Shown: in pieces, positions 44,542-54,037 of the stretch
How positions within the stretch are numbered: the first letter of the stretch is position 1
Layout of the letters: each line of letters opens with the position of its first letter
Source: Kistimonas sp. bin40
GTDB lineage: Bacteria > Pseudomonadota > Gammaproteobacteria > Pseudomonadales > Endozoicomonadaceae
Direction of reading: 5' to 3'
DNA: 64,000 nt
NCBI GenBank assembly: GCA_002238585.1
Contig: MPMQ01000014.1
Span: 1-64,000 of the forward strand
Translations under genes and position numbers: made by a program
Notes under the pieces: generated by a model
What the model was told of the DNA's origin: nothing
Databases searched by the model: none
What the model saw: the letters and a program-made list of their open reading frames with translations, nothing else

Positions 44542-45275
44542 TGAATTCGATCACTGCAATCTTCCGTCGGGAGCTGGCCAGCTATTTCGCCACGCCTCTG
44601 GCCTACATTTTCATCATCATTTTTTTGGTGTTGAGCGGCGTTTTTACTTTCTACCTGGGGAACTTCTATGAGAGACGTCAGGCGGAGCTGGCGCCCTTTT
44701 TCATGTTTCATCCATGGCTGTACCTTTTTCTGATTCCGGCGGTCAGCATGCGGCTGTGGTCGGAGGAGCGCAAAAGTGGCACCCTGGAGCTGTTGTTGAC
44801 GCTTCCGATTTCTCTGAGGTCTGCCGTGCTGGGCAAGTTTTTGTCGGCCTGGGTGCTTGTTGGTCTGGCTCTGATGCTGACTTTTCCGCTGTGGTTAACG
44901 GTCAACTACCTGGGAGAGCCTGACAATGGTGTCATAGTGGCAGGATACCTTGGCAGCTGGCTGATGGCCGGTGGTTTCCTTGCCATCGGTTCCTGTCTGT
45001 CTGCGTCTACCAGCAGTCAGGTCATTTCTTTTATTTTGACGCTGGTGATCTGCTTTCTCTTTGTCGCAGCAGGGTTCCCCATGGTTCTCAATGTGTTCCA
45101 GGGCTGGGCTCCAGCAACTTTGGTTGATGCTGTTGCCGGGCTGAGCTTTCTGACGCACTTTGAGGCTGTCAGCAGAGGGGTTCTGGATGTGCGCGACCTA
45201 CTGTATTTCCTTGTGATGATTGCTTTTTGGTTACTGGCGACTGCCATTGTCATCGATATGAAAAAAGCAGACTGA
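44541..45275 (+). CDS. GldF-like ABC-2 type permease
   Basis: 244 residues with six hydrophobic segments. The ATG at 44541 overlaps the stop of the ATPase gene by one base. The ABC-2 pattern is visible: an N-terminal ITAIFRRELASYFATPLAYI, HPWLYLFLIPAVSMRLWSEE and GTLELLLTLPISL. It should form the membrane channel with the upstream ATPase. The next gene starts 13 bases later. Confidence 0.88.
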   Translation: MNSITAIFRRELASYFATPLAYIFIIIFLVLSGVFTFYLGNFYERRQAELAPFFMFHPWLYLFLIPAVSMRLWSEERKSGTLELLLTLPISLRSAVLGKFLSAWVLVGLALMLTFPLWLTVNYLGEPDNGVIVAGYLGSWLMAGGFLAIGSCLSASTSSQVISFILTLVICFLFVAAGFPMVLNVFQGWAPATLVDAVAGLSFLTHFEAVSRGVLDVRDLLYFLVMIAFWLLATAIVIDMKKAD

Positions 45276-45288
45276 AGGAGACAGGACA

Positions 45289-47280
45289 ATGACCAACAAA
45301 CTGTTTTCCCGGGCGGGTCTGATCGTCCTGGCCGTGACGGCCATAGTCGTCACCACGCTGTTCAATTTTGTTTTCCGTGGGGTTCGCCTTGATCTGACGC
45401 AGGACCAGCTGTACACCCTGGCCCCGGGCACCGCCAGACTGCTCAAGCAGCTGCCGGAGCCTATACAGTTGAAGTTTTATTTTTCGCGCGCACAGACTGA
45501 CGACATTCCGCAGGTACGAAACTATGCCCGCAGAATACAGGAGCTGCTGCGCGAATATGTTCAGGCTTCCGATGGTCGGGTCACTCTGGAAGTGATTGAT
45601 CCCATTCCTTTTTCGGAGCAGGAAGATGAAGCTGCCGGTTATGGCCTGCAAGCTGTTCCGCTCTCTGGTGGTGCGAAAACACTCTATATGGGACTGGTCG
45701 CTGTCAGGGGATCTGATGCGCAGACGGATAACCAGGGCAAAGCCATGGAAGCCATTGCCTTTTTGTCTCCTGAGAAAGAGCGCTTCCTGGAGTATGACAT
45801 CAGCAATCTTGTCTACAGTGTTGGTCAGACGAAAAAGCCCCGACTGGGCTTGATCAGCGCTCTTCCTGTGCGTGGAGGCGGATTCGATCTGGCGAGCCAG
45901 CAGGCAGCGCAGCCCTGGGTCAGCATTTCCCAGCTGGAAAAGATGTACGATGTGCAGGATCTGGGAACATCGGTGACAGATATACCGGAGGATATTACCC
46001 AGCTGGTTCTGGTTCTGCCGGAGCTGCCGCAAGAGACCTTGTACGCTGTGGATCAATATATTCTGCGGGGAGGAAACGCTCTCATATTCCTTGATCCCCA
46101 GGCTGAATCGGGCACCGGTGGGCTCTGGGGTGGTAGTGGCAAGAGCACCTCCTATCTGAAGCCGCTTCTGGATGCCTGGGGGCTGGAAATGGTTCCGGAC
46201 CGTTTTGTCGCTGACGCCAGGCATGCACTGTCTGTGAATACGGCGTCCGGGCGTGCTGTCGCCCACCTGGGGTTGCTCGGTTATGATCCTGAGAATTTTG
46301 ATCAGGGCGACGCCGTGACGGGCAACCTGAAGGCTGTCAACTTCGCCAGTGCCGGTGCGTTGCGCAAGAAAGATGACCAGGCTGCCATCAGCTTTGAGCC
46401 ACTGATCCGTTCGAGTGGCCAGGCGGCCTTGCTGGATGCGTCCCAGCTGCAAGGACTGACGGATCCCAGAAGCCTGTACCGGACTTTTCAGCCGACAGGT
46501 GATCGCTATGTTCTCGCGGCCCGGGTGTCCGGTTCCTTGAAAACGGCATTTCCGCAGGGGCGTCCAGCGGCCAGTGGTGAGGACAGCGATGCTGCGTCGC
46601 AGGAAAAGGAAGGCGGCATGGAAAAAACGGCAGCAACGGATCCAGCCGAAAAGCCAGCTGCAGGCAAGCGGGACGCTGACCAGAAAGAAGGCAGCGACAA
46701 CAAGGAGAACGCAGCTCATCTGGCGGCGTCCATCAAGGAATCCAATATCATTCTGGTGTCTGATACTGACGTGCTGTCGAACCGTCTCTGGGTTCAGGTC
46801 CGTCAGTTTTTCGGCCAGTCGTTGGCGCAACCCTTCGCCAACAATGGTGACATGTTGGTGGCTATGGTGGACAACCTGGCAGGCAACAAAGATGTGATCA
46901 GTATTCGCAGCCGCGGTCAGTTTTCTCGTCCCTTCACGCGAGTGAATGCGCTGGAGCGTTCTGCTCAGGCACGCTTTCTGAAAACGGAAGAAGAGCTCAA
47001 CAATCAGCTGGAGCTGACAGAGAACAAATTGAGACAACTACAGGACAGCAAAAAAGGTCAGGATAGTCTGGTGCTGAGTAAGGAGCAGACGGCTGAACTG
47101 GAGAAATTCCAGCAGGAAAAACTGAGAATTCGCAAGCAGTTGCGTCAGGTTCAGCTTCAGCTCAACCAGGAAATTGCCAACCTGGGGATCTGGCTGAAAA
47201 TGTTGAACATTTTGTCTGTCCCGGTGTTGCTGACGGGCTTGGCGCTGTTCTGGCGCTGGCGGCGTCGTACGGTTTCCTGA
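45289..47280 (+). CDS. GldG-like ABC transporter auxiliary protein
   Basis: 663 residues; AAGGAG lies nine bases before the ATG at 45289. N-terminal membrane helix (AGLIVLAVTAIVVTTLFNFV), then a large periplasmic GldG-type region (RLDLTQDQLYTLAPGT, PIQLKFYFS, YGLQAVPLSG, LPELPQETLYAVDQYILRGG). Near residues 420-480 is a hydrophilic Lys/Asp/Glu-rich insert. A coiled coil rich in Gln/Glu/Leu follows, and a C-terminal membrane helix (MLNILSVPVLLTGLALFW) with a basic tail. Bacterial operons of this type usually continue with a DUF4340 gene; none follows here. Confidence 0.85.
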   Translation: MTNKLFSRAGLIVLAVTAIVVTTLFNFVFRGVRLDLTQDQLYTLAPGTARLLKQLPEPIQLKFYFSRAQTDDIPQVRNYARRIQELLREYVQASDGRVTLEVIDPIPFSEQEDEAAGYGLQAVPLSGGAKTLYMGLVAVRGSDAQTDNQGKAMEAIAFLSPEKERFLEYDISNLVYSVGQTKKPRLGLISALPVRGGGFDLASQQAAQPWVSISQLEKMYDVQDLGTSVTDIPEDITQLVLVLPELPQETLYAVDQYILRGGNALIFLDPQAESGTGGLWGGSGKSTSYLKPLLDAWGLEMVPDRFVADARHALSVNTASGRAVAHLGLLGYDPENFDQGDAVTGNLKAVNFASAGALRKKDDQAAISFEPLIRSSGQAALLDASQLQGLTDPRSLYRTFQPTGDRYVLAARVSGSLKTAFPQGRPAASGEDSDAASQEKEGGMEKTAATDPAEKPAAGKRDADQKEGSDNKENAAHLAASIKESNIILVSDTDVLSNRLWVQVRQFFGQSLAQPFANNGDMLVAMVDNLAGNKDVISIRSRGQFSRPFTRVNALERSAQARFLKTEEELNNQLELTENKLRQLQDSKKGQDSLVLSKEQTAELEKFQQEKLRIRKQLRQVQLQLNQEIANLGIWLKMLNILSVPVLLTGLALFWRWRRRTVS

Positions 47281-48520
47281 GTCCTTGTCCGGGCGTCACG
47301 CCCGGCACTGCCACAGGGTCCGGCTTGCGGTTTTTTCTGCCTGATGCTGAGAGTCTTTTGGGGGAGCGGAAGCAGGCCTGAAAAGTTGGCATATAGCCTC
47401 AGCGGGCCGGACCCTGCCAGGCTGGGGGCAGCTTGCAGCATGCCCCCAGTCTCCCCGAGTGCCAAGCCGGACCCTGCGTGCGTGGGACAGCCAGCTGCGG
47501 GGTGGACTCCTGTCGGCGGTCACTCGGCCGCATCGTCCTTGCGTGGGAAAGTCTCCTGGCGGACAGCCCGGTCGATGAGGCCTGTTGTCTGTTCTGAGGA
47601 ATGCCGCCTGCTGTGCTTTTCTTGTGCCGCCACTGCGTCAGTAGCCTGGCCCAGCATATGATAGCCGGTGGCCAGTTTGCCGATAATCCTTGCGTCCAGG
47701 ATGCGACTTTTCCGGCTAAAAAATTCATCATGCAGGATGCCTCCACCGGCGTTTTGGCCCACCTGTGCAGGTGTGTCCTGCTGATTTTGCTGTGTCCCGT
47801 GAGGAGGCGCCAGGCAGCGGGTCGCTTGAGAAAAGCGCGACACCTGTAGCTGTCGAACATTATGGCAGCGAGACCTTGCGGGTAGTACGCAAGGAGCAAA
47901 GGAAGTCCTGATACGGCATCGGGAGACGACCAATCCAACCAAAGCCAGCAGTCTTGCTTTCCATGTCTGGGCCACTACGGAGGTCGGGCGTAGCTGGAGA
48001 CGGCTCTGATGCGAAAAATGCAACCTGAATATTACGAGCCGCTTCTCAATGAGCGGGCTGCCAGACGCGGTGGTACCTACGTTGAAGTCTGTTTCTCAAA
48101 GCCCGGTCTACGGATATGGGTACTGGCCGGTTTATCGCGCTGGTGCCGAAATTGCGTGACCATGCGGCCGCGAAGGATGCCTCTGGTGCAGAAATCGTGA
48201 TGGGTAGCAAAACCTTGAACCGGGATGCCAACCTCCTGGCTCAAGTACGAACGGGACTTGCGGCCCCGCCGGATGAAGTTGTGGCTGAGGTGCGCACCGC
48301 GCTGAGGATTGAGGCCGGTCGTTGCCTGGTCGACGGTGTCACAAAAACCAGGGAAGCACTGGGCGAGAAGAAGGGCAAGGCACAATAGCCATGGACGACA
48401 TGAGTCCGGAGGCACTCTGACACCGGGTGCACATCCTGTCGTTTTTGTGTAGATTGGGTCCCCCGATGCCGGACAGCATTACGCATCTTACGGCCACCCT
48501 TTTATTCAAGGTTTGCTTAC
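47281..48520. other. 1.2-kb region with no convincing gene
   Basis: A CCGGGCG-TCA-CGCCCGG hairpin at 47289-47305 follows the gldG-like stop directly. After that, frames on both strands look broken. Two have some coding character: minus 47520-48023 (167 codons, GKLATGYHMLGQATDAVAAQ) and plus 48116-48388 (90 codons, LVPKLRDHAAAKDASGAEI). Neither matches a family I know, and neither has a convincing ribosome site. The prfB promoter should lie near the right end. Confidence 0.4.
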
Positions 48521-49616
48521 ATGGAAATCAATCCCATTGTTGTCGAGATCAAGGACATGCAGGAACGCACCCAGGTTCTCAGGGGGTATCTTTGACTATG
48601 CCAACAAAAAATATCGCCTGGCTGAGGTAGAGCGGGAGCTGGAAGATCCGGCGGTCTGGAATCGTCCCGATGAGGCGCAGGCTCTGGGGCAGGAACGGGC
48701 GCGGTTGGCTGAGATTGTCAATACTGTCAGTGCCCTTGACGAGGGCTTGGCCGATGCCGGTGAGCTGCTGGATATGGCGGCAGAAGAAAAGGACAGTGCC
48801 GGTGTAGCGGCTGTTGTTGACGACTTGGCAAGTCTGCGAAACCAACTGGAGCGACTGGAGTTTCGCCGGATGTTTTCTGGCCAGATGGACGAGTGCAACG
48901 CCTGGCTCGACATCCAGGCGGGCTCTGGTGGCACTGAGGCTCAGGACTGGGCCGAGATGCTGCTGCGCATGTATCTGCGCTGGGGAGAAGCCAAAGGATT
49001 TCGCTGCGAGCTGATGGAAAGCTCGCCTGGCGATGTGGCGGGCATCAAGTCAGCGACCATTCAGTTTGTGGGTGAGTACGCCTGTGGTTGGCTGCGTACC
49101 GAAACAGGTGTGCACAGATTGGTGCGCAAGTCCCCCTTTGACTCTGGCGGGCGCCGCCATACATCGTTCGCTTCGGTCTTCGTATCACCCGAAGTGGACG
49201 ACAGCATTGAGGTGAATATCAACCCGTCCGAATTGCGTATAGACACCTACCGTTCCAGCGGTGCGGGTGGTCAGCACGTCAACACTACAGATTCGGCCGT
49301 GCGTATTACCCATATTCCAACGGGTATTGTCTGCGCCTGTCAGAATCAGCGTTCCCAGCATCAAAACAAGGACAAAGCCATGCAGCAGCTGCGGGCCAAG
49401 CTGTATGAGCACGAGCTTCAGAAGCGCACGGCCGAAGCGCAGGCACTGGAAGACACCAAGGCGGATATAGGCTGGGGCAGCCAGATTCGTTCCTACGTGC
49501 TCGACGATTCCCGGATCAAGGATTTGCGTACAGGTGTCGAAACACGCAACACCCAGGCGGTTCTTGATGGCCATCTGGATCCTTTTATTGAAGCCAGCCT
49601 GAAAAAGGGCCTATAG
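48521..49616 (+). CDS. prfB: peptide chain release factor 2, with programmed +1 frameshift
   Basis: The ATG at 48521 ([12 protein letters not shown]) reads 24 codons to an in-frame TGA at 48593-48595. The protein continues in the +1 frame ([13 protein letters not shown]) to 49616, about 364 residues, the normal RF2 size. RF2 ends translation at UGA and UAA. The stop-recognition tripeptide SPF ([10 protein letters not shown]) and the peptidyl-tRNA hydrolysis motif GGQ ([14 protein letters not shown]) are present. It is followed 67 bases later by lysS, the usual pair. Confidence 0.97.
48581..48596 (+). promoter_or_regulatory. prfB autoregulatory frameshift site
   Basis: AGGGGG (internal Shine-Dalgarno, 48581-48586), TAT, then CTTTGAC. 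The ribosome pauses at the UGA when RF2 is scarce and slips +1 from CUU to UUU, so RF2 limits its own synthesis. Spacing and slip codon match the known site. Confidence 0.95.
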
Positions 49617-49683
49617 TCGATCGGTTGCCGGGCCTGGGTCCGGCCGCCTCCATCCCTGGTACACTTCAAGCGTCAAGCAGTCT

Positions 49684-51240
49684 ATGTCACATACACCTTC
49701 CAACGTTGGCAGCACAGATTCGAACGAGAACCATCTGGTTGCCAGTCGCCGAGAAAAACTCCAGGCCTTGCGTGGGCAAGGCTTCAACTGGCCCAACGGT
49801 TTCCGCCGTGACAGCTGGGCTGGTGATCTACAGGACACCTACAAGGACGCATCCCGGGAGCAGTTGGCCCAGGACTGCCAGCTGGTACGGGTTGCAGGAC
49901 GGCTGGTGCTCAATCGCGGCGCCTTCCTGGTGCTGCAGGACATGACGGACCGCATCCAGCTGTATGTCAACCGCAAGACGCTGTCACCGGTCAGCCTGGC
50001 CCTGATCAAGGACCTGGACCTGGGAGACATCATCGGCGTTGAGGGTGTGCTGCACAGATCGGGAAAAGGTGATCTGTTCGTGGAGATAGGGTCTCTCGAG
50101 CTGCTGACCAAGTCACTGCGTCCCCTGCCGGACAAGCACAAAGGATTGAGCGACACAGAGTTGCGCTACCGGCAACGCTATCTGGATTTGATGACCAATG
50201 CCGACTCGCGGCGTCTTTTCCAGGCGCGCAGCCGGATATTGGAAGGCATGCGTCGCTACCTTTCAGAGCAGGACTTCATGGAGGTCGAGACACCCATGAT
50301 GCAGGTCACCCCCGGAGGAGCCTCTGCCCGCCCCTTTGTGACGCATCATCAGAGCCTGGACCAGACAATGTATCTGCGCATAGCGCCGGAGCTCTATCTC
50401 AAGCGGTTGGTTGTCGGCGGACTGGAGCGGGTTTTTGAGCTTAACCGCTGTTTCCGCAATGAAGGCTTGTCATCACGCCATAATCCGGAATTCACAACGC
50501 TGGAGATATACCAGGCCTACGCCGACTATCGGGATCTGATGCAGATGACCGAGGACATGCTGCGCTTTCTGGCCCGCGATGTTCTGGGAACAACGTCGCT
50601 GACCTACCATCTGCCGGCAGGGAGTGACGACGAGCAAAGCCGTAATCTGGCCATTGAGTTGGGAGAGCCTTTTAGCCGCATGAGCCTGAGTGAGGCGGTG
50701 CTCCACTTTAACCCGGAGCTGAGTCCGGCTCAGATCACGTGTCAGACTGATCTTCAGTCCATAGCGCGGGAAAAAGGTATCAACGTCCAGAGTGGTTGGG
50801 GACAGGGAAAACTCCTCATGGAGTTGTTCGAAGCCACAGTGGAGCATCAGCTGATGCAGCCGACGTTCATTACTGGCTATCCAACGGAAGTGTCGCCCCT
50901 GGCGCGCCGTAATGACCAGGATCCGACGATTACTGACCGCTTTGAGCTTTTTGTTTGTGGTCGGGAACTGGCTAATGGTTTTTCTGAACTCAACGATCCG
51001 GAAGACCAGCATGAACGCTTCATGAATCAGGTGCGCGAGAAGCAGGCAGGGGATGTGGAAGCCATGCACTATGATGCGGACTATGTCCGGGCGCTGGAGT
51101 ACGGGCTGCCGCCCACGGCGGGTGAAGGGATAGGGATCGACAGGCTGGTGATGCTGTTCATGAACGCCCCTTCCATCAGGGATGTTCTCTTGTTCCCCCA
51201 TATGCGTCCAGAAGCGCCCAGAGGGGAGCCAGCTCCCTGA
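49684..51240 (+). CDS. lysS: lysyl-tRNA synthetase, class II
   Basis: 518 residues. N-terminal OB-fold anticodon-binding domain ([19 protein letters not shown]), then the class II core: motif 1 around [10 protein letters not shown], motif 2 [20 protein letters not shown], and motif 3 [23 protein letters not shown] and [12 protein letters not shown] are typical LysS. It charges tRNA-Lys. Length is slightly above E. coli LysS (505). Likely co-transcribed with prfB. Confidence 0.97.
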   Translation: MSHTPSNVGSTDSNENHLVASRREKLQALRGQGFNWPNGFRRDSWAGDLQDTYKDASREQLAQDCQLVRVAGRLVLNRGAFLVLQDMTDRIQLYVNRKTLSPVSLALIKDLDLGDIIGVEGVLHRSGKGDLFVEIGSLELLTKSLRPLPDKHKGLSDTELRYRQRYLDLMTNADSRRLFQARSRILEGMRRYLSEQDFMEVETPMMQVTPGGASARPFVTHHQSLDQTMYLRIAPELYLKRLVVGGLERVFELNRCFRNEGLSSRHNPEFTTLEIYQAYADYRDLMQMTEDMLRFLARDVLGTTSLTYHLPAGSDDEQSRNLAIELGEPFSRMSLSEAVLHFNPELSPAQITCQTDLQSIAREKGINVQSGWGQGKLLMELFEATVEHQLMQPTFITGYPTEVSPLARRNDQDPTITDRFELFVCGRELANGFSELNDPEDQHERFMNQVREKQAGDVEAMHYDADYVRALEYGLPPTAGEGIGIDRLVMLFMNAPSIRDVLLFPHMRPEAPRGEPAP

Positions 51241-51299
51241 GCGAGAACAGGCCCGCTGTTACGGCGGGCGTCGCATCACTGTGTCATCAGAAAGAAGCT

Positions 51300-52007
51300 A
51301 TGGCGGATATCAAACTCGAAGCCAGCTGGCAGAGCCGTCTTGCTGCGGCCTTTGCAGCAGACGGCATGCAGCGCCTGCGTCAATTCCTGTGCCAGGAAAA
51401 GCAGGCGGGAAAAGTCATTTACCCCAAAGGATGCCAGTACTTTCTGGCCATGAATCTGACACCCTTTGAGTCGGTAAAGGTTGTTGTTCTTGGCCAGGAC
51501 CCTTACCACGGTCCCGGGCAGGCGCATGGCTTGAGTTTCTCGGTGCAGCCGGGTGTCCCTGTGCCGCCCTCCCTGGTCAATATCTACAAGGAACTTGAAA
51601 GCGATCTGGGCGTGGCTCCGGTACGACATGGCTGCCTGGAGTCCTGGGCGCGGCAGGGCGTGCTTTTGCTCAATAGCGTTCTGACGGTGGAACACAACCG
51701 GGCTGGCTCGCACCGGGGACAAGGCTGGGAAGAGTTCACGGATGCTGTGGTCGCGCAGCTCAATGAGCACCGGGATCACCTGGTCTTTATCCTCTGGGGA
51801 AGTCAGGCCAGACATAAAGGGCGTTGCATAGATACCCGGCGGCATTGTGTTATAGAGTCGCCTCACCCTTCGCCCCTGTCGGCCTATCGGGGATTTTTCG
51901 GCAGCCGTCCTTTTTCGCGCACCAACGCCTGGCTGTCACAGCATGGTCAGCAGCCGATTGCCTGGCAGCTGGAGGCTGCCCCGCCGCCAAGTCATGAGGC
52001 TCGGTAA
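51300..52007 (+). CDS. ung: uracil-DNA glycosylase
   Basis: 235 residues, family 1 UDG. The catalytic water-activating loop [16 protein letters not shown] (residues about 64-79), the [10 protein letters not shown] uracil-binding strand, and the leucine loop [17 protein letters not shown] are intact. It removes uracil from DNA at the start of base-excision repair. It begins 59 bases after lysS on the same strand. Confidence 0.97.
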   Translation: MADIKLEASWQSRLAAAFAADGMQRLRQFLCQEKQAGKVIYPKGCQYFLAMNLTPFESVKVVVLGQDPYHGPGQAHGLSFSVQPGVPVPPSLVNIYKELESDLGVAPVRHGCLESWARQGVLLLNSVLTVEHNRAGSHRGQGWEEFTDAVVAQLNEHRDHLVFILWGSQARHKGRCIDTRRHCVIESPHPSPLSAYRGFFGSRPFSRTNAWLSQHGQQPIAWQLEAAPPPSHEAR

Positions 52008-52043
52008 AGGGGCAGTCCTCCAGCCAGGAGCTCCTTGCTGTCT

Positions 52044-52358
52044 TTATATACGCAGTCTGCGCTGCATGGCACGGGCCAGCTTGCTGCGTTTTTGACTCTT
52101 CCTGGCACCTGCCGCGCAATTTTCGGTGGTCCCGCCTTCCACGCTGCCCTCTGCCTGCAAGGCATCGACCATGGCCCGTGCTTTCTTGTACAGGTCGGTG
52201 TTGGCCGGAAGTTTTTCAAGGAACGCGGCGCTGGCTTCGGGCTTCAACCCCATTGCCTTGCGTAGTTTCTCGAAACGTTGCAGGTTCTTCTCTCCAGAAC
52301 GGATCAGCTTCTCACTTTCAGCCAGAAACTCGCGGACCTTGTCCTGCTCGTTCTCCAT
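52044..52358 (-). CDS. small basic protein in a DUF1521 operon, unknown function
   Basis: 104 residues. The ATG at 52358 overlaps the stop of the upstream gene (TAATG), so it is translationally coupled. The N-terminal half is a charged helix (EQDKVREFLAESEKLIRSGE), the middle has LRKAMGLKPEASAAFLEKL, and the C-terminus is very basic (RKSQKRSKLARAMQRRLRI). The middle resembles the KKALGMKLAPDDALQQ stretch of the 53438-53818 protein, so the two flanking genes may be related. A chaperone or accessory role for the DUF1521 protein is possible but unproved. Confidence 0.7.
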   Translation of the reverse strand: MENEQDKVREFLAESEKLIRSGEKNLQRFEKLRKAMGLKPEASAAFLEKLPANTDLYKKARAMVDALQAEGSVEGGTTENCAAGARKSQKRSKLARAMQRRLRI

Positions 52359-53422
52359 TAAATATTCCTTATGATTTCTTTGGCCTGGCCATACTGTTGC
52401 TTGAGAACCTGAGAAGCCAATGAGTTGGTCTGCTCATATTTTCCTGTCAGAGATTGCAACTGGACCATATCCAGCTGGGACAGACTGGTCAGGGTTTCCT
52501 TGGTGCTTGAGATCTGGGAGGTCAGGTTGTCAATCTCCTCGGGGGTCAGAACACCCATGCCACTGGCGTCGTAGACGGTGATACCCAGCTCCTCGAGAAG
52601 GGCGCGGTCCGCATCCGTCAGAAGTCCGTTAATACTGCTGTCTTCACCGGCAGAGACCGCTTCGTGAGTGAGGGCCCCCTCGGCTGTGACATTACGGAAA
52701 TCACCAGCGATTTCTTCGCCCTTGTACAGCCAGTCGTCGGCCTGGTCACCCATTCGGAAAACATAACCATCGTTGGTTGCAGCGTCGAGACTGGCACCAT
52801 CGAGCGAGGCTTTTCCAATTTGTGGGTCGTTGCTGGCAATGCCGGTGACATGAATGGACTGGTTGGCCTTGGTAATAATCAGTTCATCTGAGTAGACAGC
52901 TTTGTCCGCACGCCCCAGATCCTTGCACTTGCAGGTGATCTTGGTGCCGTCATCCAGGACGAAAGAGGCGTCCTGCTGAAAATCCCAGTGGATGCCTGCA
53001 CCCCTGTCACCCTCAGTGACGTGAGGATCACCCCAGATATCAGTCTTGTTGCCGGCCGCGTCTACAATGCTCCATTTTTCATTGTCGCCATGAATCTGAA
53101 TTTTGTAGCCGTTATCCAATGCAATTTCTTTGGGAGAGGCATCGTGATCGACTGTCCAGGAGCTTTCACTGACGGCTGTGGTCGTGCTTTTATGATTCAT
53201 CAGCTTGGACTGCAAATCATTGAGCGCCTTCATCTGCTCGTTTTTCTTGTGCACCACACCTATCTGGTCACGAATCTGCTTGTCAAGGATATCGGACTTC
53301 TCCAGCATGACAATCATATTCAGGTCGCCGATACTCAGGCTTTTGTCCTGAATATCGATTCCCTGTAGACCTGTTTGCTGGATGCCGCCAATGTTGACAC
53401 CACCGGATTGTATCTGGCTCAT
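52358..53422 (-). CDS. DUF1521 (metal-induced autocleavage) protein, type III tip/filament-like
   Basis: 354 residues with a strong AAAGGAGAG eight bases before the ATG. Residues about 88-260 match DUF1521, the MIIA domain of Bradyrhizobium NopE1 and Vibrio coralliilyticus Vic_001052. Those proteins cut themselves at GD|PH when calcium is present; here DIWGDPHVTEG puts GDPH at residues 131-134. The flanks are helical: N-terminal LSIGDLNMIVMLEKSDIL and C-terminal SLSQLDMVQLQSLTGKYEQ ... LASQVLKQQYG. This resembles the EspA/SseB-type extracellular filament or tip proteins of type III systems, with the MIIA domain placed between the helices. No signal peptide is present. It is the middle gene of a three-gene operon. 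Confidence 0.8.
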   Translation of the reverse strand: MSQIQSGGVNIGGIQQTGLQGIDIQDKSLSIGDLNMIVMLEKSDILDKQIRDQIGVVHKKNEQMKALNDLQSKLMNHKSTTTAVSESSWTVDHDASPKEIALDNGYKIQIHGDNEKWSIVDAAGNKTDIWGDPHVTEGDRGAGIHWDFQQDASFVLDDGTKITCKCKDLGRADKAVYSDELIITKANQSIHVTGIASNDPQIGKASLDGASLDAATNDGYVFRMGDQADDWLYKGEEIAGDFRNVTAEGALTHEAVSAGEDSSINGLLTDADRALLEELGITVYDASGMGVLTPEEIDNLTSQISSTKETLTSLSQLDMVQLQSLTGKYEQTNSLASQVLKQQYGQAKEIIRNI

Positions 53423-53437
53423 TGTTGTTGCTCTCCT

Positions 53438-53818
53438 TTAAATGAATCCACCACGTTGCTTCTTCCTGCGGGCTCTGGTTTGCCTTTCGGGAAGCGAGCC
53501 TTTGGCATTTTGGCGGCGCACTTTGCGTTTGGACCTGAGTTCATTCTTTTTGTTCAGAACAGCAGTCTTCACGTCAGCTTTGACTTCTGCCTTCCAGGCG
53601 CGCACATCATTTGTCACTTGCTGGAGAGCGTCGTCCGGAGCCAGCTTCATTCCCAGTGCCTTCTTGAACAGACCTGGCTCGAACTCCAGGTTGTCCTTTA
53701 TTTCTTTGAAGACCTTGCGCTGGCTGCGGCTGTGATGGATGACGGCGTCTATGCTGTCGCACAGCATCTGTGACTGTGATTTTGTTTTTTTCTTGCTGAT
53801 TTTCGATGAAACGGGCAT
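53438..53818 (-). CDS. small basic protein, first gene of the DUF1521 operon
   Basis: 126 residues from the ATG at 53818 (PVSSKISKKKTKSQSQ), preceded by GGGAG nine bases upstream; the frame extends to 53917 without a better start. Mostly helical and charged (VFKEIKDNLEFEPGLFKKAL, WKAEVKADVKTAVLNKK) with a basic tail (RQTRARRKKQRGGFI). The next gene starts 15 bases after its stop. I do not recognise the family. Context suggests a partner of the DUF1521 protein, for example a chaperone or co-secreted protein. Confidence 0.65.
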   Translation of the reverse strand: MPVSSKISKKKTKSQSQMLCDSIDAVIHHSRSQRKVFKEIKDNLEFEPGLFKKALGMKLAPDDALQQVTNDVRAWKAEVKADVKTAVLNKKNELRSKRKVRRQNAKGSLPERQTRARRKKQRGGFI

Positions 53819-54037
53819 ATGAAAGCCGCTCCCGTGTGTTGAGGTTCTCCCTGTGTTATCGGACAAGCTGTTGCTGGCTTGAGAGCACTTTCCGGACTTT
53901 TTTTCTTCTGCCAGCATTGCCTGCCAGGCCGTCTATTCTCAAGGCACCCTGGGTGGGGCACAAAAACATTTGTTCATTGCACACAGCCGCCGCATACTGC
54001 ACCACCCGTTCTTTCTCCCGACTCGAGGAGTCGTGCT

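Noticed and set aside
45250..47037. 595-codon minus-strand open frame
   Set aside because: It is antisense to the GldG-like gene, which has a strong ribosome site and family motifs. The frame is a by-product of GC-rich codons.
47520..48388. transposase or other gene remnants
   Set aside because: Two frames had some coding character, but no catalytic motif, inverted repeats or target duplication could be found to support a mobile element.
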